NCBI GenBank assembly: GCA_032433765.1
Contig: JAVIAB010000159.1
Coordinates: forward strand, 55,773,333-55,837,332
Source of the DNA: Megaustenia siamemsis
Lineage: Eukaryota > Mollusca > Gastropoda > Stylommatophora > Ariophantidae
Length of the DNA stretch: 64,000 nt
Direction of reading: 5' to 3'
Shown: one piece after another, positions 11,331-23,390 of the stretch
Numbering within the stretch: the stretch's first letter is position 1
How the letters are laid out: each line of letters opens with the position of its first letter
Program-made: the position numbers and the translations under genes
The notes under the pieces: model-generated
The model's database searches: none
What the model was told of the DNA's origin: nothing
What the model saw: the letters and a program-made list of their open reading frames with translations, nothing else

Positions 11331-11740
11331 ACTATCTCGATGTTCTTTACGCGCCACCTGGAGCGACATAAGTCTGACCATATACCTGATACAATTATCT
11401 TAGTTCATGTAAAAGAACATTTTGACTAACACAATGTTCTTCGCCACAAAGAATGACGGGAGTCCTATTATTTGCTATCGGTATTGGTACTTTCTACTTA
11501 CCTTATGGACGACGTTATAGCGCCTTTTACCGTCATCGTCAGTGTAAATGATCCCATCCAGTGGTGTGTCATCGCCTTGTCTGTGAGGCCACTGCCTTCA
11601 ATGTCAGGATTATTAGCTGCAGCTGTAGGACAACACCTAGAGAGTTTGTCATTTACCTCCTTCTGCTCGCGATCGTCAAATAGGAGATCTAACTACTTCT
11701 ATGCTCTAGGCCCACATCTAATTTAGAAACAATATCACGC
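11330..11740. repeat. Single-unit relative of the 2.0-3.2 kb satellite locus
   Basis: The block 'GACGGGAGTCCTATTATTTG' through 'CATCGTCAGTGTAAATGATC' (11453-11560) and one 100-bp unit (about 11598-11700) match 2125-2372 closely. Only one 100-bp unit is present here, against about nine at the first locus. The preceding 11330-11450 carries the same 'TGTTCTTTACGCGCCAC' satellite core. Confidence 0.88.
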
Positions 11741-12404
11741 AATCAACTCTCAAAACAATAAATACAATGTTGAGCTAACACAAACTGACAAGAGATATAC
11801 ATTAACATACGGACAAAATATTTAAAGATCTGACAATCTGGATGCAGAGCTCAAACAAGTGATTCAACATATGTGGGCAACTAATATCTAGAGGTAAGTA
11901 ATAAGTGCGGTCTTTCACCGAAGTTTAGAACAAGAAATACAACTTTTGTTATAGAAATATGAATGACTAGAACTAGCAGACTGTCCTGATTGAAACATTT
12001 TTAAACAAAAATATAACATTTGATACAAACTTGTACATAGGCGCGCTGATTGTTTGATATTATCACATAAGTGTTGACAGTACGACGGAATTCGTTCACT
12101 GTGACAAATAATTCATGAGCAATAAGTAAATAGATTAAAATATAAAAGACAATACAAGTCGGTTGAAGATAATGTTTTTACATAACGACTATAGAAGAAG
12201 GTGTGTCCACATTCACCACAAGAGGGTGGGTAATCAATGTCGCACAATTACAGAGTTGATAATGCTGGGTATGGTAATAGGCAAAATGATAGGTAGGTAG
12301 GTAGCTAAGAATATAGTTAGGTTTGGGGGAGTAGATAGAAAGGCAGACTGTCAGACAGTAAGAGGCAATAATAGACAGCCATACATATATAAATACATAC
12401 ATAC
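11741..12404. other. No gene seen
   Basis: AT-rich sequence with short frames only. From about 12290 it grades into GTAG- and GACA-rich simple sequence. Nothing recognised. Confidence 0.5.
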
Positions 12405-12795
<391 letters not shown>

Positions 12796-14252
12796 GTATA
12801 GGAAGGTATTTTGTAAATTAAATAAGGTAAGTAGGTAGGTGGTTAGGTAGAACGAGTGGTGACTTTGAACTTAAAATTGACAGGTAAGGTAATTTGAAAG
12901 TATTTTTTTGCCTAGTAAGTTAGCCATGTAAGCCCGGTGAGCTAGACAGTTAGGCAGATGCTTTAGTAAGAAGGTCATGCAAGTAAGAAATTAGCTAGAT
13001 AGATAGGTCGGTAGGTTAAGTTGATACATAGAATGTGGGGTATGTTTTATGAGGTAGCTATCCATGTAGATGACAGGTAGGAAAAGGGATGGGTATGTAT
13101 TAAGTAAGGTAAGTAGGTGGGTAGATATGTACGAGGTAATTTAAGATTCGGTAGGTATGACAGGTAGCTAGGAAACTTTGTAAGCAGGTTATGTAGATTT
13201 GCCAGTTAGGTCGGTATGTAAGTAGATAGAAAGATTGGTAGGTTCGTATGTATGTTGATTTATTAGATTTTATACTTCGGTAGGTAAGTTATGCTAAAGG
13301 TAGGAGGCTAGATAGGAAAGGAGCTAAACAGATAGATAGGCAGGTGTATACAGGTATGTAATTAGTTAGGTAAATAGGTATGTCTTTATATAGGTAGTTA
13401 TGTAGGCAGTTAAGTAGGTATGTATGTGTTTATTTATGTATTTATGTATGTAGGTGGGTAGAATGTTAGTATGTTTTTAGGTAGGTAGGTAGTCAGGCTA
13501 TTTAAAGGTACATGGGATACGAGGACTGATTGGTAAGTAAAGTAAGTAGCTGGGTTAGTAAAATATTTAGTTAAGTAAGTAGGTAGATAGATAAGCAGGT
13601 AGAGAACAAGATAGAAGTTTAGATATGTGAATCAGTGGATCGATGTGTATTTGTACAGGCTAAATGTTACATAAATAGATTTATAAACAAATGTGTAGCT
13701 AAGTAGGTAGCTAAATGTATGAGTAGATGGATGGCGAGGTTAGGAAGTGAGTGGTTAAATAGGTTGTAGAGCAGGTGGGATTTAGAATTCGGTTAGTGTA
13801 TCATTTTGAACCATAGAGTATATATGTGGCTGTCCTGCACATCTTAAGAGGGAAAGAGGTTTTTGGTAGTTAATAGGTGGGTGGAAGAATAGGTGGTCTT
13901 TTATGCAGAATTGAAGATACTCAGTAAGGTTGGTAGGTGTTTAGGTAGGTAGTATGGGACTTAGGTAAGTGGATTGGTTTATATGAGTAGATAAGTAGAA
14001 AGGTGAATGGACAATTAGTTGAATAAGTAAGTAGGTGCGTGTGTGGTGTGGTAGTTCGTGTGGTATGTGTGTAACTCAGCAAGTAGATAGATAGCAGGTG
14101 TGTAAATTATCGGTAGGTAGATAATTAGGTAGGTAGGTAGTAGTTTAATAATACGTAGTTAGGTATTAAGTTTTTAGGTAACTAGGTAACAGGTGGTAAA
14201 TTGGTAGTATGGTAAGTTGGTAGGTATGAAATTAGGTTAGTAGTACGCAATG

Positions 14253-14627
14253 TTATTTTTGTTTGGTTATGGAAGGCCCCGGTATCACGGCAAACGAATT
14301 AAAATTCATAATTGCTCAACCGCCCGTGCCAGCGTAATCATCCGAATTAATATCTCATCTCCCAAACAAAGAAATGTAACTGTAGTCTCCATCGTAGCAG
14401 TCTCAGCACACGTCAAAAGACATAAGGCGAAACCGTGCAGAAAGTGAACACAGCCAACTGATCCCTGTGATACGATATCATCATTCATCGTAAACAATTG
14501 GAATATCGAAACATGATCAACACGGATAAGACGCACAGCTCACGGTGAGCGCAGATCATCAAACTCAGTAGTTCGTGCTACAAGCCGGACCTTTGAATAT
14601 GAGGGGAAACTGCAACAAGGAACACTT
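14253..14627. mobile_element. Unidentified 375-bp insertion with a 13-bp flanking repeat
   Basis: A non-repetitive, more GC-balanced island interrupts the GTAG tract. It is bracketed by TAGTACGCAATGT (14240-14252) and TAGTACACAATGT (14628-14640), a 13-bp direct repeat with one mismatch. The left end is T-rich, which would suit the tail of a minus-strand retroposon. I see no A/B box, transposase or known RNA in it. Confidence 0.5.
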
Positions 14628-14987
14628 TAGTACACAATGTGTTAGTAAATAAGTAAGTATGAAATATGGCAAGTGGTTAGGAAGGTTTATTGATAGGTAG
14701 TTGGTAGGTAGGTATGCAAGTAGTACTAATAAGATATGATGCACCTAGGTCAGTAGGTAAATTGGTAAGCAGGAAATAGCTATATGGGTGTTTAGGCCGT
14801 AGGTAGGTACAGCATAGTTAGGTAGTTGATGGATACGTAGTATATCGGTAAATAGGTGTGTTTGTTGGTAGACAGGAGGTAGGTATGTGGTAGGAATTAA
14901 GTATGCAAGCAGAAGGTATGTAACACAAACATAGCTAGAATGGTAGGTAGGTTCTAGCAAGTAGGTAGGTAATAGATAGGTAGTTAA

Positions 14988-15336
14988 GGTAAGGTAAAGG
15001 TAAAGTACGAGACTTGAACCGGCGTCTTAGCACGCGAGTATATACCCATATGTGCTCGGCCGCCTATCCAGAAATGTTCGGATATTTCTGTATAGTGTAG
15101 CCTCAGGCATCGAAACTCAGATGCGAAGCGACATTCCTCACCTTCCCAGGATAATATACCCTGGTACCCATTTCTGCCAACGGCTGGGTCGACCGTGGGG
15201 GTATTTTTTTTTTTTTTATTTAATTCCAACCACAAGTACAATTCACACTGCTCCCAGCGGGAATTGAACACGGGTTGTCCGAACGTCGGTAGTCTAGTCG
15301 GGTGGTTTTCCTAACTAGGCTACCGAGGCCCCCAGG
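14988..15336 (-). mobile_element. Second tRNA-derived SINE family (SINE-2)
   Basis: Read on the minus strand, the right end gives a tRNA-like head: 'GGTAGCCTAGTTAGG' (A box-like), then 'GTGTTCAATTCCCGC' (B box-like), about 45 nt apart. The body has 'GTACCAGGGTATATTATCC' and the left end has a short GTAA/TTTACC tail. AGGTAGTTAA flanks both ends (14978-14987, 15338-15347), but that word is common in this tract, so the target duplication is weak evidence. It is distinct in sequence from SINE-1. Confidence 0.72.
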
Positions 15337-15347
15337 TAGGTAGTTAA

Positions 15348-16510
15348 TTTAGGTAAGTATGCAGTAGATATGGGTACAGGTAGATATGTACGTAGGTAGG
15401 TAGTTAAATAGGCTGGTAGGGAATTAGGTGTGTAGGTATGCAGTAGATATGGTTACAGGTAGATATGTACGTAGGTAGGTAGTTGAGTTGGCAGGTACGG
15501 AATTAGGTGTATAAGTATGCAGTAGACATGGTTACGGGTAGATATGTACGTAGGTAGGTAGTTAAATAGGCTGGTAGGGAATTAGGTGTGTAAGTAAAAG
15601 TAAAAGTATAAAGTACTCCCGTCACGCCAAGTAGCGTATAGGGAAATATGGTGTTAGTGACCCTATATTTTACAGACTTTCAGCACATGATTTTGTGGGG
15701 TAATGTGGTCGGTATTACGCCCGTGCTGCTTTACTTTCCCAGAAAAAAATCCGGTACCCATTTAAGGCTGGGTGAACCCGGAAGCCGTCGGTTGGGATCG
15801 AACCCTACCCCTTGTCCGTGGTAGTCCAGTTCCCTAACCACTGAGCTATTGCGGCTCCAGGTGTGTAACTATACAGTAGATATGGTGACAGGTAGATATG
15901 TACATAGGTAGGTAGTTGAGTTGGCAGGCATGGAATTAGGTGTGTAAAAGATGCAGTAAGTAAGGTTACAGGTAGACATGTACGTAGGTGGGTAGTTAAG
16001 TTAGCAGGTAGGGAATTAGGTGTGTAAGTATGCAGTAAATATGGTTACAGGTAGATATGTACGTACATAGTTAGTTAAATAGGCTGATAGAGAATTAGGT
16101 GTGTAAGTATACAGTAGATATGTTTACAGGTAGATATGTACGTAGGTAGGTAGTTAAGTTGGCAGGTAGGGAATTGTGTGTGCAGGTATACAGTAGATAT
16201 GGCTACAGGTAGATATGTATGTAATTAGGTGGTTAAGTTGGAAAGTAGGGAATTAAGTGTATAAGTATACAGTACATATGGTTACAGGTAGATATGTACG
16301 TAGGTAGGTAGTTAAGTTTGCAGTTAGGGAATTAGGTATGTAAGTATACAGTAGATATAGTTACAAGTAGATATGTACGTAGGTAGGTAGTTAAGTTGGA
16401 AAGTAGGGAATTAGGTGTGTACGTATACAGTAGATATGGTTACTGGTAGATATGTACGAAGGTAGGTAGTTAAGTTGGCAGGTAGCGAATTAGGTGTGTA
16501 GGTAAGTCAA
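15348..16510. repeat. 79-bp tandem repeat within the GTAG tract, about 11 copies
   Basis: CAGTAGATATGGTTACAGG-type segments recur at 15362, 15441 and 15520 (79-bp spacing). They continue to about 16500 with drift, each followed by a GTACGTAGGTAGGTAG segment. A SINE-1 copy splits the array at 15594-15858. Confidence 0.88.
15594..15858 (-). mobile_element. tRNA-derived SINE-1, copy 3, with target duplication
   Basis: It is closely similar to the copy at 1703-1962. On the minus strand it reads 'GAGCCGCAATAGCTCAGTGG', B box 'GGTTCGATCCC', the same body, and a tail of ACTTTT repeats. The flanks AGGTGTGTAA at 15584-15593 and 15859-15868 are an identical 10-bp duplication of the 79-bp array sequence. 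Confidence 0.9.
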
Positions 16511-16622
16511 ACAATAGTAGATGGTAGGTAGGTAGTAACTTGTCGAAAAGTTAGATACGTTGTTGAAGGTGATAGGTATATAAGAAGGTACGTTAGTAGT
16601 ATGTTGTTTGGTAGGTAGGCAG

Positions 16623-16761
<139 letters not shown>

Positions 16762-17713
16762 AGTAAATGACTAAGAATATAATGAGTAAATAGGTCAGAA
16801 GTAGCTATAGAAGTAGGTAGATAGATAGGTAGTTATGTAGTAAGTAGGTAGATTGCTGTTAGGTAGGTTTGTAGGTTAATAGGTAGGTATCATCTAGCTA
16901 TGCATTTAAGTAGTCGCCAATTAGGTAGATAGGTTTGTAGGTAGTATGTTCCACTATTTAACTAATAGCTAGATAAGTAGACGTCAGGTATATTGTGGTA
17001 TTGGTAGGTAGGTATGTTGTTAGGCAGGTATGTTGTTTGTTAGGTACTATGTAGATAGGAAATAAGTAGATAGGTAGGTAGTTGGTAGGTAGAAGATAGA
17101 TTGATATGTTGGTACGTGCGGACGTAAGTAGTATGTATGTAGTATATAGGAAATAAGTAGTAAAGATGTAGGTCGGTAGGTAGGTAAGTAGTATGTTAGT
17201 AACTAGGTAAGTAAATATGTAGTAATTAGGTAGGTAGTAGGTATGTTTATAGGTAGTAAGAAGTTATGGGGAGGTAAGTTAGTGGATTGATGTAACAATA
17301 TTGTAAATAAATGCCAACTTACTGACTAAAGAAATAGTATCCAAAGAGGCTATGGAAAATGAAAAGCGAAATACATTTTTTTTAAATTTAGTATTAACAC
17401 AACAACATAACATATACGTATGTATTAACATAAACAATAAAATGAACACAACTATTCTACGCCTGGCAAACATGGAAGTGAGAGTGTGTCCTCGTGCAAA
17501 TACCGATTAGATCAGTGGTGGCCAACTTGAGGTTGCCCGAGGGCCGGATTAAAGCCAAGGCCAAGACCCGCGGGCCACACTTAAGAATATCGTCAAAAAT
17601 GACAGTAGGGACCTATGCGATATAGTAATATATAAATAATGCTTGCACTTTGACTACATATTTGATTTGTAACAAATCCATTAATTATTCATTTTAAAAT
17701 TACCTTTAATGTC

Positions 17714-19513
17714 TCAGTGCGACGATTGTGACTTGTCACAGCTTTCCACCAGAGATTTGAAGTCCACTTCCATTTTTGACGTGGCGATTCGGAGAGTATG
17801 GGACAATGTCGAATCGGTCATTCTGTTCCTGGTCTTAGATTTAATTAACTTCATGGAAGAGAATGTTGTCTCGCAGAGATATGTGCTGCCGAATATAGAG
17901 CACATCTTTAGTGCCCATTTTCTCAGACACGGGTAACGTTCATTTGGTAGCAATTTCCAGAAGTCAGCTCCTAATGCCTTTACAGTACTGAGGAAGGGGT
18001 CACACTGAAGGTCACACAACTCTAGTTGAAGATCTGATGGCTGGCACTCCACTGTGCACTTAATTGGGTTATTAAAAAGTTCCGTTTGCGGACGAAACAT
18101 TTCAAAATCTTGAAATCGTCGATCAAATTCACAAATCAAATGTTCAATGTCAGCTGCGTACTTACTGAAGTTTGCACTTTCTATCTCTGACAACAACTGC
18201 TTACAACTTGAAAAATGGAACAGATCATTTTTTTGCAAAGAAAGTCTAAATAGATTCAGCTTCTTTTTAAAACCATCAACATATCCCATCAATTGAAAAA
18301 TGGTTTGCTTTTCCCCTTGTAGCTGCAAATTCAATATGTTCAAATGTTGTGTGATGTCTGTGAGATATGCCAGATTATGAAGGAAATTAATGTCTTTGAG
18401 TGCATGTTGAAGATCAATGGAGCATGGTAAGTTCTCTCGCAGGAAGTCATAAATGTCATTCTTCAGTTCAAAAAATATTATTAAACATTTCCCTCGACTA
18501 AGCCATCTTACTTCTGTATAAAGCAGGAGATCACCGTAGCTAGAATCTACTTCCTCTAAAAATGATAAAAACTTCCTGTGATTTAAAGACTGGTGTCCTC
18601 CTCTTATCAAATTTGTTATTTTCACAACAGTAGCCATGGTGTCTTTTAGATTTATGGACTTTGCACAAAGGGCCTCTTGATGAATTATGCAATGCAATGT
18701 AGGTACGTTAATTTTGTTTTGCTTTAGAAGTCCAACAAAACCAGTATTTGAACCAATAAAAGCTTTGCAACCATTAGTACACACTGCAGACAACTTTCCA
18801 AAACCACCTACTTCATCTACGGCACTATGAACTGCAGAAAATATGTCTGTCCCTCTACAAGTGTCATGCAAAGAGCAAACTTTCAACAATTCTTCAATAA
18901 CAGTAAAATCCTCCTGGATAACTTTAACAAAAATAAGAAGCTGGCAAGTGTCAGTGATGTCAGTACTTTCATCAATCGCGAGCGAAAAATATGAGCAGTT
19001 TTCAATACAAGATTTTAAACTTTGAGACAGTTGCAGACTGATGTCTTCTGTTCTTCTGGCTACAGTTTGTTTTGAAAGAGGCACAGATTCAAATTCTTCG
19101 GCTATTTTTTCTTGACCGAATGCCTTTGCCATTTGAATCGCACATTTCTTCACAAAATTTCCGTCAGTAAAGGGTTTTTTAGATTTTGCAAGCTCATAGG
19201 TAACTGTATATGATGCAATGATCGATGACTCTTTAATTTTATTGCCCTTTGTATACATACTTTGCTGTTGATTCAACTTTGTCTTCAGCTGTTCAACCAA
19301 AAGCTTCCTAGCTTCAATGCTATGTTTCTCATACATGTTTTGATGATGTGTGGCATAGTGCCGTTTTAAATTATATTCCTTCAAAACGGCTAACACTTGA
19401 ACGCAAATTAAGCACTGAGGTTTACTATCCTTATTGAAGATGAACAAATAATCTAATTCCCATTCAGGTTTAAATATGCGATTTTCACAATCAACTTTTC
19501 TACGTTTTAACAT
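17714..19513 (-). CDS. hAT transposase, 599 residues, uninterrupted but with a catalytic Asp-to-Asn change
   Basis: hAT transposases cut the element out at its ends and insert it at 8-bp targets. The frame is intact from the ATG at 19513. A BED-like zinc finger is visible at C34-x2-C37...H52-x3-H56. The RNase H-fold region has the first acidic motif at LAIDESTDITDT (D181). The second motif reads AVCTNGCKAFIG, with N247 where the family, and the twin copy here, has Asp (CTDG). The C-terminal dimerisation domain has LCETTFSSMK, whose E548 corresponds to the family's third catalytic residue. Length is usual for the Charlie/GTF2IRD2-like group. By inference the protein could still bind DNA and dimerise but probably cannot catalyse transposition. 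Expression is unknown. Confidence 0.93.
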   Translation of the reverse strand: MLKRRKVDCENRIFKPEWELDYLFIFNKDSKPQCLICVQVLAVLKEYNLKRHYATHHQNMYEKHSIEARKLLVEQLKTKLNQQQSMYTKGNKIKESSIIASYTVTYELAKSKKPFTDGNFVKKCAIQMAKAFGQEKIAEEFESVPLSKQTVARRTEDISLQLSQSLKSCIENCSYFSLAIDESTDITDTCQLLIFVKVIQEDFTVIEELLKVCSLHDTCRGTDIFSAVHSAVDEVGGFGKLSAVCTNGCKAFIGSNTGFVGLLKQNKINVPTLHCIIHQEALCAKSINLKDTMATVVKITNLIRGGHQSLNHRKFLSFLEEVDSSYGDLLLYTEVRWLSRGKCLIIFFELKNDIYDFLRENLPCSIDLQHALKDINFLHNLAYLTDITQHLNILNLQLQGEKQTIFQLMGYVDGFKKKLNLFRLSLQKNDLFHFSSCKQLLSEIESANFSKYAADIEHLICEFDRRFQDFEMFRPQTELFNNPIKCTVECQPSDLQLELCDLQCDPFLSTVKALGADFWKLLPNERYPCLRKWALKMCSIFGSTYLCETTFSSMKLIKSKTRNRMTDSTLSHTLRIATSKMEVDFKSLVESCDKSQSSH

Positions 19514-19935
19514 GATTTAATACAAAATCTCACATCAAAGTTAAAAGTCACAGAATGTTGGTCCACTATCGAAAATAAGTCCAGATTTGACAGTTATACA
19601 CAGACTTGTGTTTGACAATGAAATCAAAAGATTGTGACCAAATAAACACGTTGCAGTCATTTTATGGACAAGACAAGACGATGGGATCAAAGGGAATGAA
19701 GGCGAACAGTGAAACATTTTGAATGTAACTTCAAAGACAGAATTAGAGCTACGAAGTCCTCTCACCCCTGTCCCTCCCAAACTCATTAACCCCTTACCGC
19801 GAAATGAAAGAGCCACCACAAGTCCAGACGACAAATGTTGAGACAAAGATCCGACGCTATCACCGCACTGACAATAAAGCAACTTTGCGGTACCAACTCG
19901 AAGCAAAGACTTTGAATATTGTCGGCACCATTAGT

Positions 19936-19940
<5 letters not shown>

Positions 19941-19977
<37 letters not shown>
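19941..19977. repeat. (GT)n inside hAT copy 1
   Basis: A GT run of about 37 bp. The homologous run in copy 2 is about three times longer. Confidence 0.95.
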
Positions 19978-19982
<5 letters not shown>

Positions 19983-20208
19983 GAAATTATGTTGCCAATC
20001 TAGCTGTTGCGAGAAATTGACAGAGATTTTCAAATTGTGTATTCTTGAACGATAGAAGAGTTAACTCCGACACGGATTAAAACCAGGAGAAATGCTCTAT
20101 TAGGGGTAAAAAATGAAGTAAGTCCGTGGAGCTTCGCGGGCCAAGAAAACTAGGCTGGCGGGCCGGATCCGGCCCGCGGGCCGCCATTTGGCCACCCCTG
20201 GATTAGAT

Positions 20209-20387
20209 GAACGGGCTCAGCGAACTGCGGCTGAGCGGAGGAATGGGATTCCAACTGGAACTTTTAATGGGAATTATCGCCTTTCTCAGACATTGCTGTG
20301 TCATGACAATCATTGCAACAACACTAGAGCAAAGAAATGTCACAGAACAACATCACTTCCTTCATTATGTCAAGTGTTCTTGGCTCT
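20209..20387. other. 179-bp spacer between the two inverted hAT copies
   Basis: A non-repetitive spacer joins the GC-rich ends of the two elements, which face each other head to head here. No gene was recognised. Confidence 0.8.
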
Positions 20388-20599
20388 CAGGGGTGGCCAA
20401 ATGGCGGCCCGCGATCCGGCCCGCCAGCCTAGTTTTCTTGGCCCGCGAAGCTCCACGGACTTACTTCATTTTTTACCCCTAATAGCGGATTTCTCCTGGT
20501 TTTAATCCGTGTCGGAGTTAACTCTTCTGTCGCTCAAGAATACACAATTTGAAAATCTCTGTCAATTTCTCGCAACAGCTAGATTGGCAACATAATTTC

Positions 20600-20730
<131 letters not shown>

Positions 20731-21159
20731 CTGCACAACTAATGGTGCCGACAATATTCAAAGTCTTTGCTTCGAGTTGGTACCGCAAAGTTGCTTTATT
20801 GTCAGTGCGGTGATAGCGTCAGATCTTTGGCTCAACATTTGTCGTCTGGACTTGTGGTGGCTCTTTCATTTCGCGGTAAGGGGTTAATGAGGTTGGGAGG
20901 GACAGGGGTGAGGGGACTTCGTAGCTCTAATTCTGTCTTTGAAGTTACATTCAAAATGTTTCACTGTTCGCCTTCATTCCCTTTGATCCCATCGTCTTGT
21001 CTTGTCCATAAAATGACTGCAACGTGTTTATTTGGTCACAATCTTTTGATTTCATTGTCAAACACAAGTCTGTGTATAACTGTCAAATCTGGACTTATTT
21101 TCGATAGTGGACCAACATTCTGTGACTTTTAACTTTGATGTGAGATTTTGTATTAAATC

Positions 21160-22958
21160 ATGTTAAAACGTAGAAAAGTTGATTGTGAAAATCGCATATT
21201 TAAACCTGAATGGGAATTAGATTATTTGTTCATCTTCAATAAGGATAGTAAACCTCAGTGCTTAATTTGCGTTCAAGTGTTAGCCGTTTTGAAGGAATAT
21301 AATTTAAAACGGCACTATGCCACACATCATCAAAACATGTATGAGAAACATAGCATTGAAGCTAGGAAGCTTTTGGTTGAACAGCTGAAGACAAAGTTGA
21401 ATCAACAGCAAAGTATGTATACAAAGGGCAATAAAATTAAAGAGTCATCGATCATTGCATCATATACAGTTACCTATGAGCTTGCAAAATCTAAAAAAAC
21501 CTTTACTGACGGAAATTTTGTGAAGAAATGTGCGATTCAAATGGCAAAGGCATTCGGTCAAGAAAAAATAGCCGAAGAATTTGAATCTGTGCCTCTTTCA
21601 AAACAAACTGTAGCCAGAAGAACAGAAGACATCAGTCTGCAACTGTCTCAAAGTTTAAAATCTTGTATTGAAAACTGCTCATATTTTTCGCTCGCGATTG
21701 ATGAAAGTACTGACATCACTGACACTTGCCAGCTTCTTATTTTTGTTAAAGTTATCCAGGAGGATTTTACTGTTATTGAAGAATTGTTGAAAGTTTGCTC
21801 TTTGCATGACACTTGTAGAGGGACAGACATATTTTCTGCAGTTCATAGTGCCGTAGATGAAGTAGGTGGTTTTGGAAAGTTGTCTGCAGTGTGTACTGAT
21901 GGTTGCAAAGCTTTTATTGGTTCAAATACTGGTTTTGTTGGACTTCTAAAGCAAAACAAAATTAACGTACCTACATTGCATTGCATAATTCATCAAGAGG
22001 CCCTTGTGCAAAGTCCATAAATCTAAAAGACACCATTGCTACTGTTGTGAAAATAACAAATTTGATAAGAGGAGGACACCAGTCTTTAAATCACAGGAAG
22101 TTTTTATCATTTTTAGAGGAAGTAGATTCTAGCTACGGTGATCTCCTGCTTTATACAGAAGTAAGATGGCTTAGTCGAGGGAAATGTTTAATAATATTTT
22201 TTGAACTGAAGAATGACATTTATGACTTCCTGCGAGAGAACTTACCATGCTCCATTGATCTTCAACATGCACTCAAAGACATTAATTTCCTTCATAATCT
22301 GGTATATCTCACAGACATCACACAACATTTGAACATATTGAATTTGCAGCTACAAGGGGAAAAGCAAACCATTTTTCAATTGATGGGATATGTTGATGGT
22401 TTTAAAAAGAAGCTGAATCTATTTAGACTTTCTTTGCAAAAAAATGATCTGTTCCATTTTTCAAGTTGTAAGCAGTTGTTGTCAGAGATAGAAAGTGCAA
22501 ACTTCAGTAAGTACGCAGCTGACATTGAACATTTGATTTGTGAATTTGATCGACGATTTCAAGATTTTGAAATGTTTCGTCCGCAAACGGAACTTTTTAA
22601 TAACCCAATTAAGTGCACAGTGGAGTGCCAGCCATCAGATCTTCAACTAGAGTTGTGTGACCTTCAGTGTGACCCCTTCCTCAGTACTGTAAAGGCATTA
22701 GCAGCTGACTTTTGGAAATTGCTACCAAATGAACGTTAACCGTGTCTGAGAAAATGGGCACTAAAGATGTGCTCTATATTCGGCAGCACATATCTCTGCG
22801 AGACAACATTCTCTTCCATGAAGTTAATTAAATCTAAGACCAGGAACAGAATGACCGATTCGACATTGTCCCATACTCTCCGAATCGCCACGTCAAAAAT
22901 GGAAGTGGACTTCAAATCTCTGGTGGAAAGCTGTGACAAGTCACAATCGTCGCTCTGA
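21160..22958 (+). pseudogene. hAT transposase of copy 2, broken by a frameshift and a stop
   Basis: The frame starts at the ATG at 21160 and matches copy 1 almost residue for residue up to CIIHQEAL. There a one-base loss in GGCCCTTTGTG (here GGCCCTTGTG, near 22004) shifts the frame to a stop at 22018-22020. The rest reads on in another frame to 22736, where CGTTAACC replaces CGTTACCC and makes a TAA stop. The hATC end with LCETTFSSMK follows at 22767-22958. Its second acidic motif is CTDG, with the Asp that copy 1 lacks. It is not functional as it stands. Confidence 0.93.
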
Positions 22959-23267
22959 GACATTAAAGGTAATTTTAAAATGAATAATTAATGGGTTTGT
23001 TACAAATCAAATATGTAGTCAAAGTGCAAGCATTATTTATATATTACTATATCGCATAGGTCCCTACTGTCATTTTTGACGATATTCTTAAGTGTGGCCC
23101 GCGGGTCTTGGCCTTGGCTTTAATCCGGCCCTCGGGCAACCTCAAGTTGGCCACCACTGCTCTAGAATATTTCATAAAATAATGCTGTTTGTGCAAGTAC
23201 AGAAATATTGAATGCTCGGCAGTTTTTTTTACTGAGCTTGCAGAAAACAGTTGTAGCGGGAATGTGA

Positions 23268-23390
23268 GAGTAGTGGCGTGGCTCTGTCTCCGTGACCGAG
23301 TTAACGAAGTACGGGCGTGGCTCTGGGCTCCGTGACCGAGTTATGGAAGTAAGTGCGTAGCTCTCGCTCCGTGACCGAGTTAGGTTGCAA
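23268..23390. repeat. Short tandem repeat, three units of roughly 55-60 bp
   Basis: Three units each contain a GCGTGGCTCT-type start and CTCCGTGACCGAGTTA. They are unlike neighbouring repeats. Confidence 0.8.

Larger units (their letters stand above)
17513..20200 (-). mobile_element. hAT transposon (Charlie-like), copy 1, with 8-bp target duplication
   Basis: The element has hAT-type terminal inverted repeats: CAGTGGTGGCCAA on the left and, in reverse complement, CAGGGGTGGCCAA on the right. The subterminal sequence is GC-rich (GGCCCGCGGGCC). It is flanked by the identical octamer GATTAGAT at 17505-17512 and 20201-20208. It carries one transposase gene on the minus strand and a (TG)n run near the right end. 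Its near-identical inverted twin lies at 20388-23159. Confidence 0.96.
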
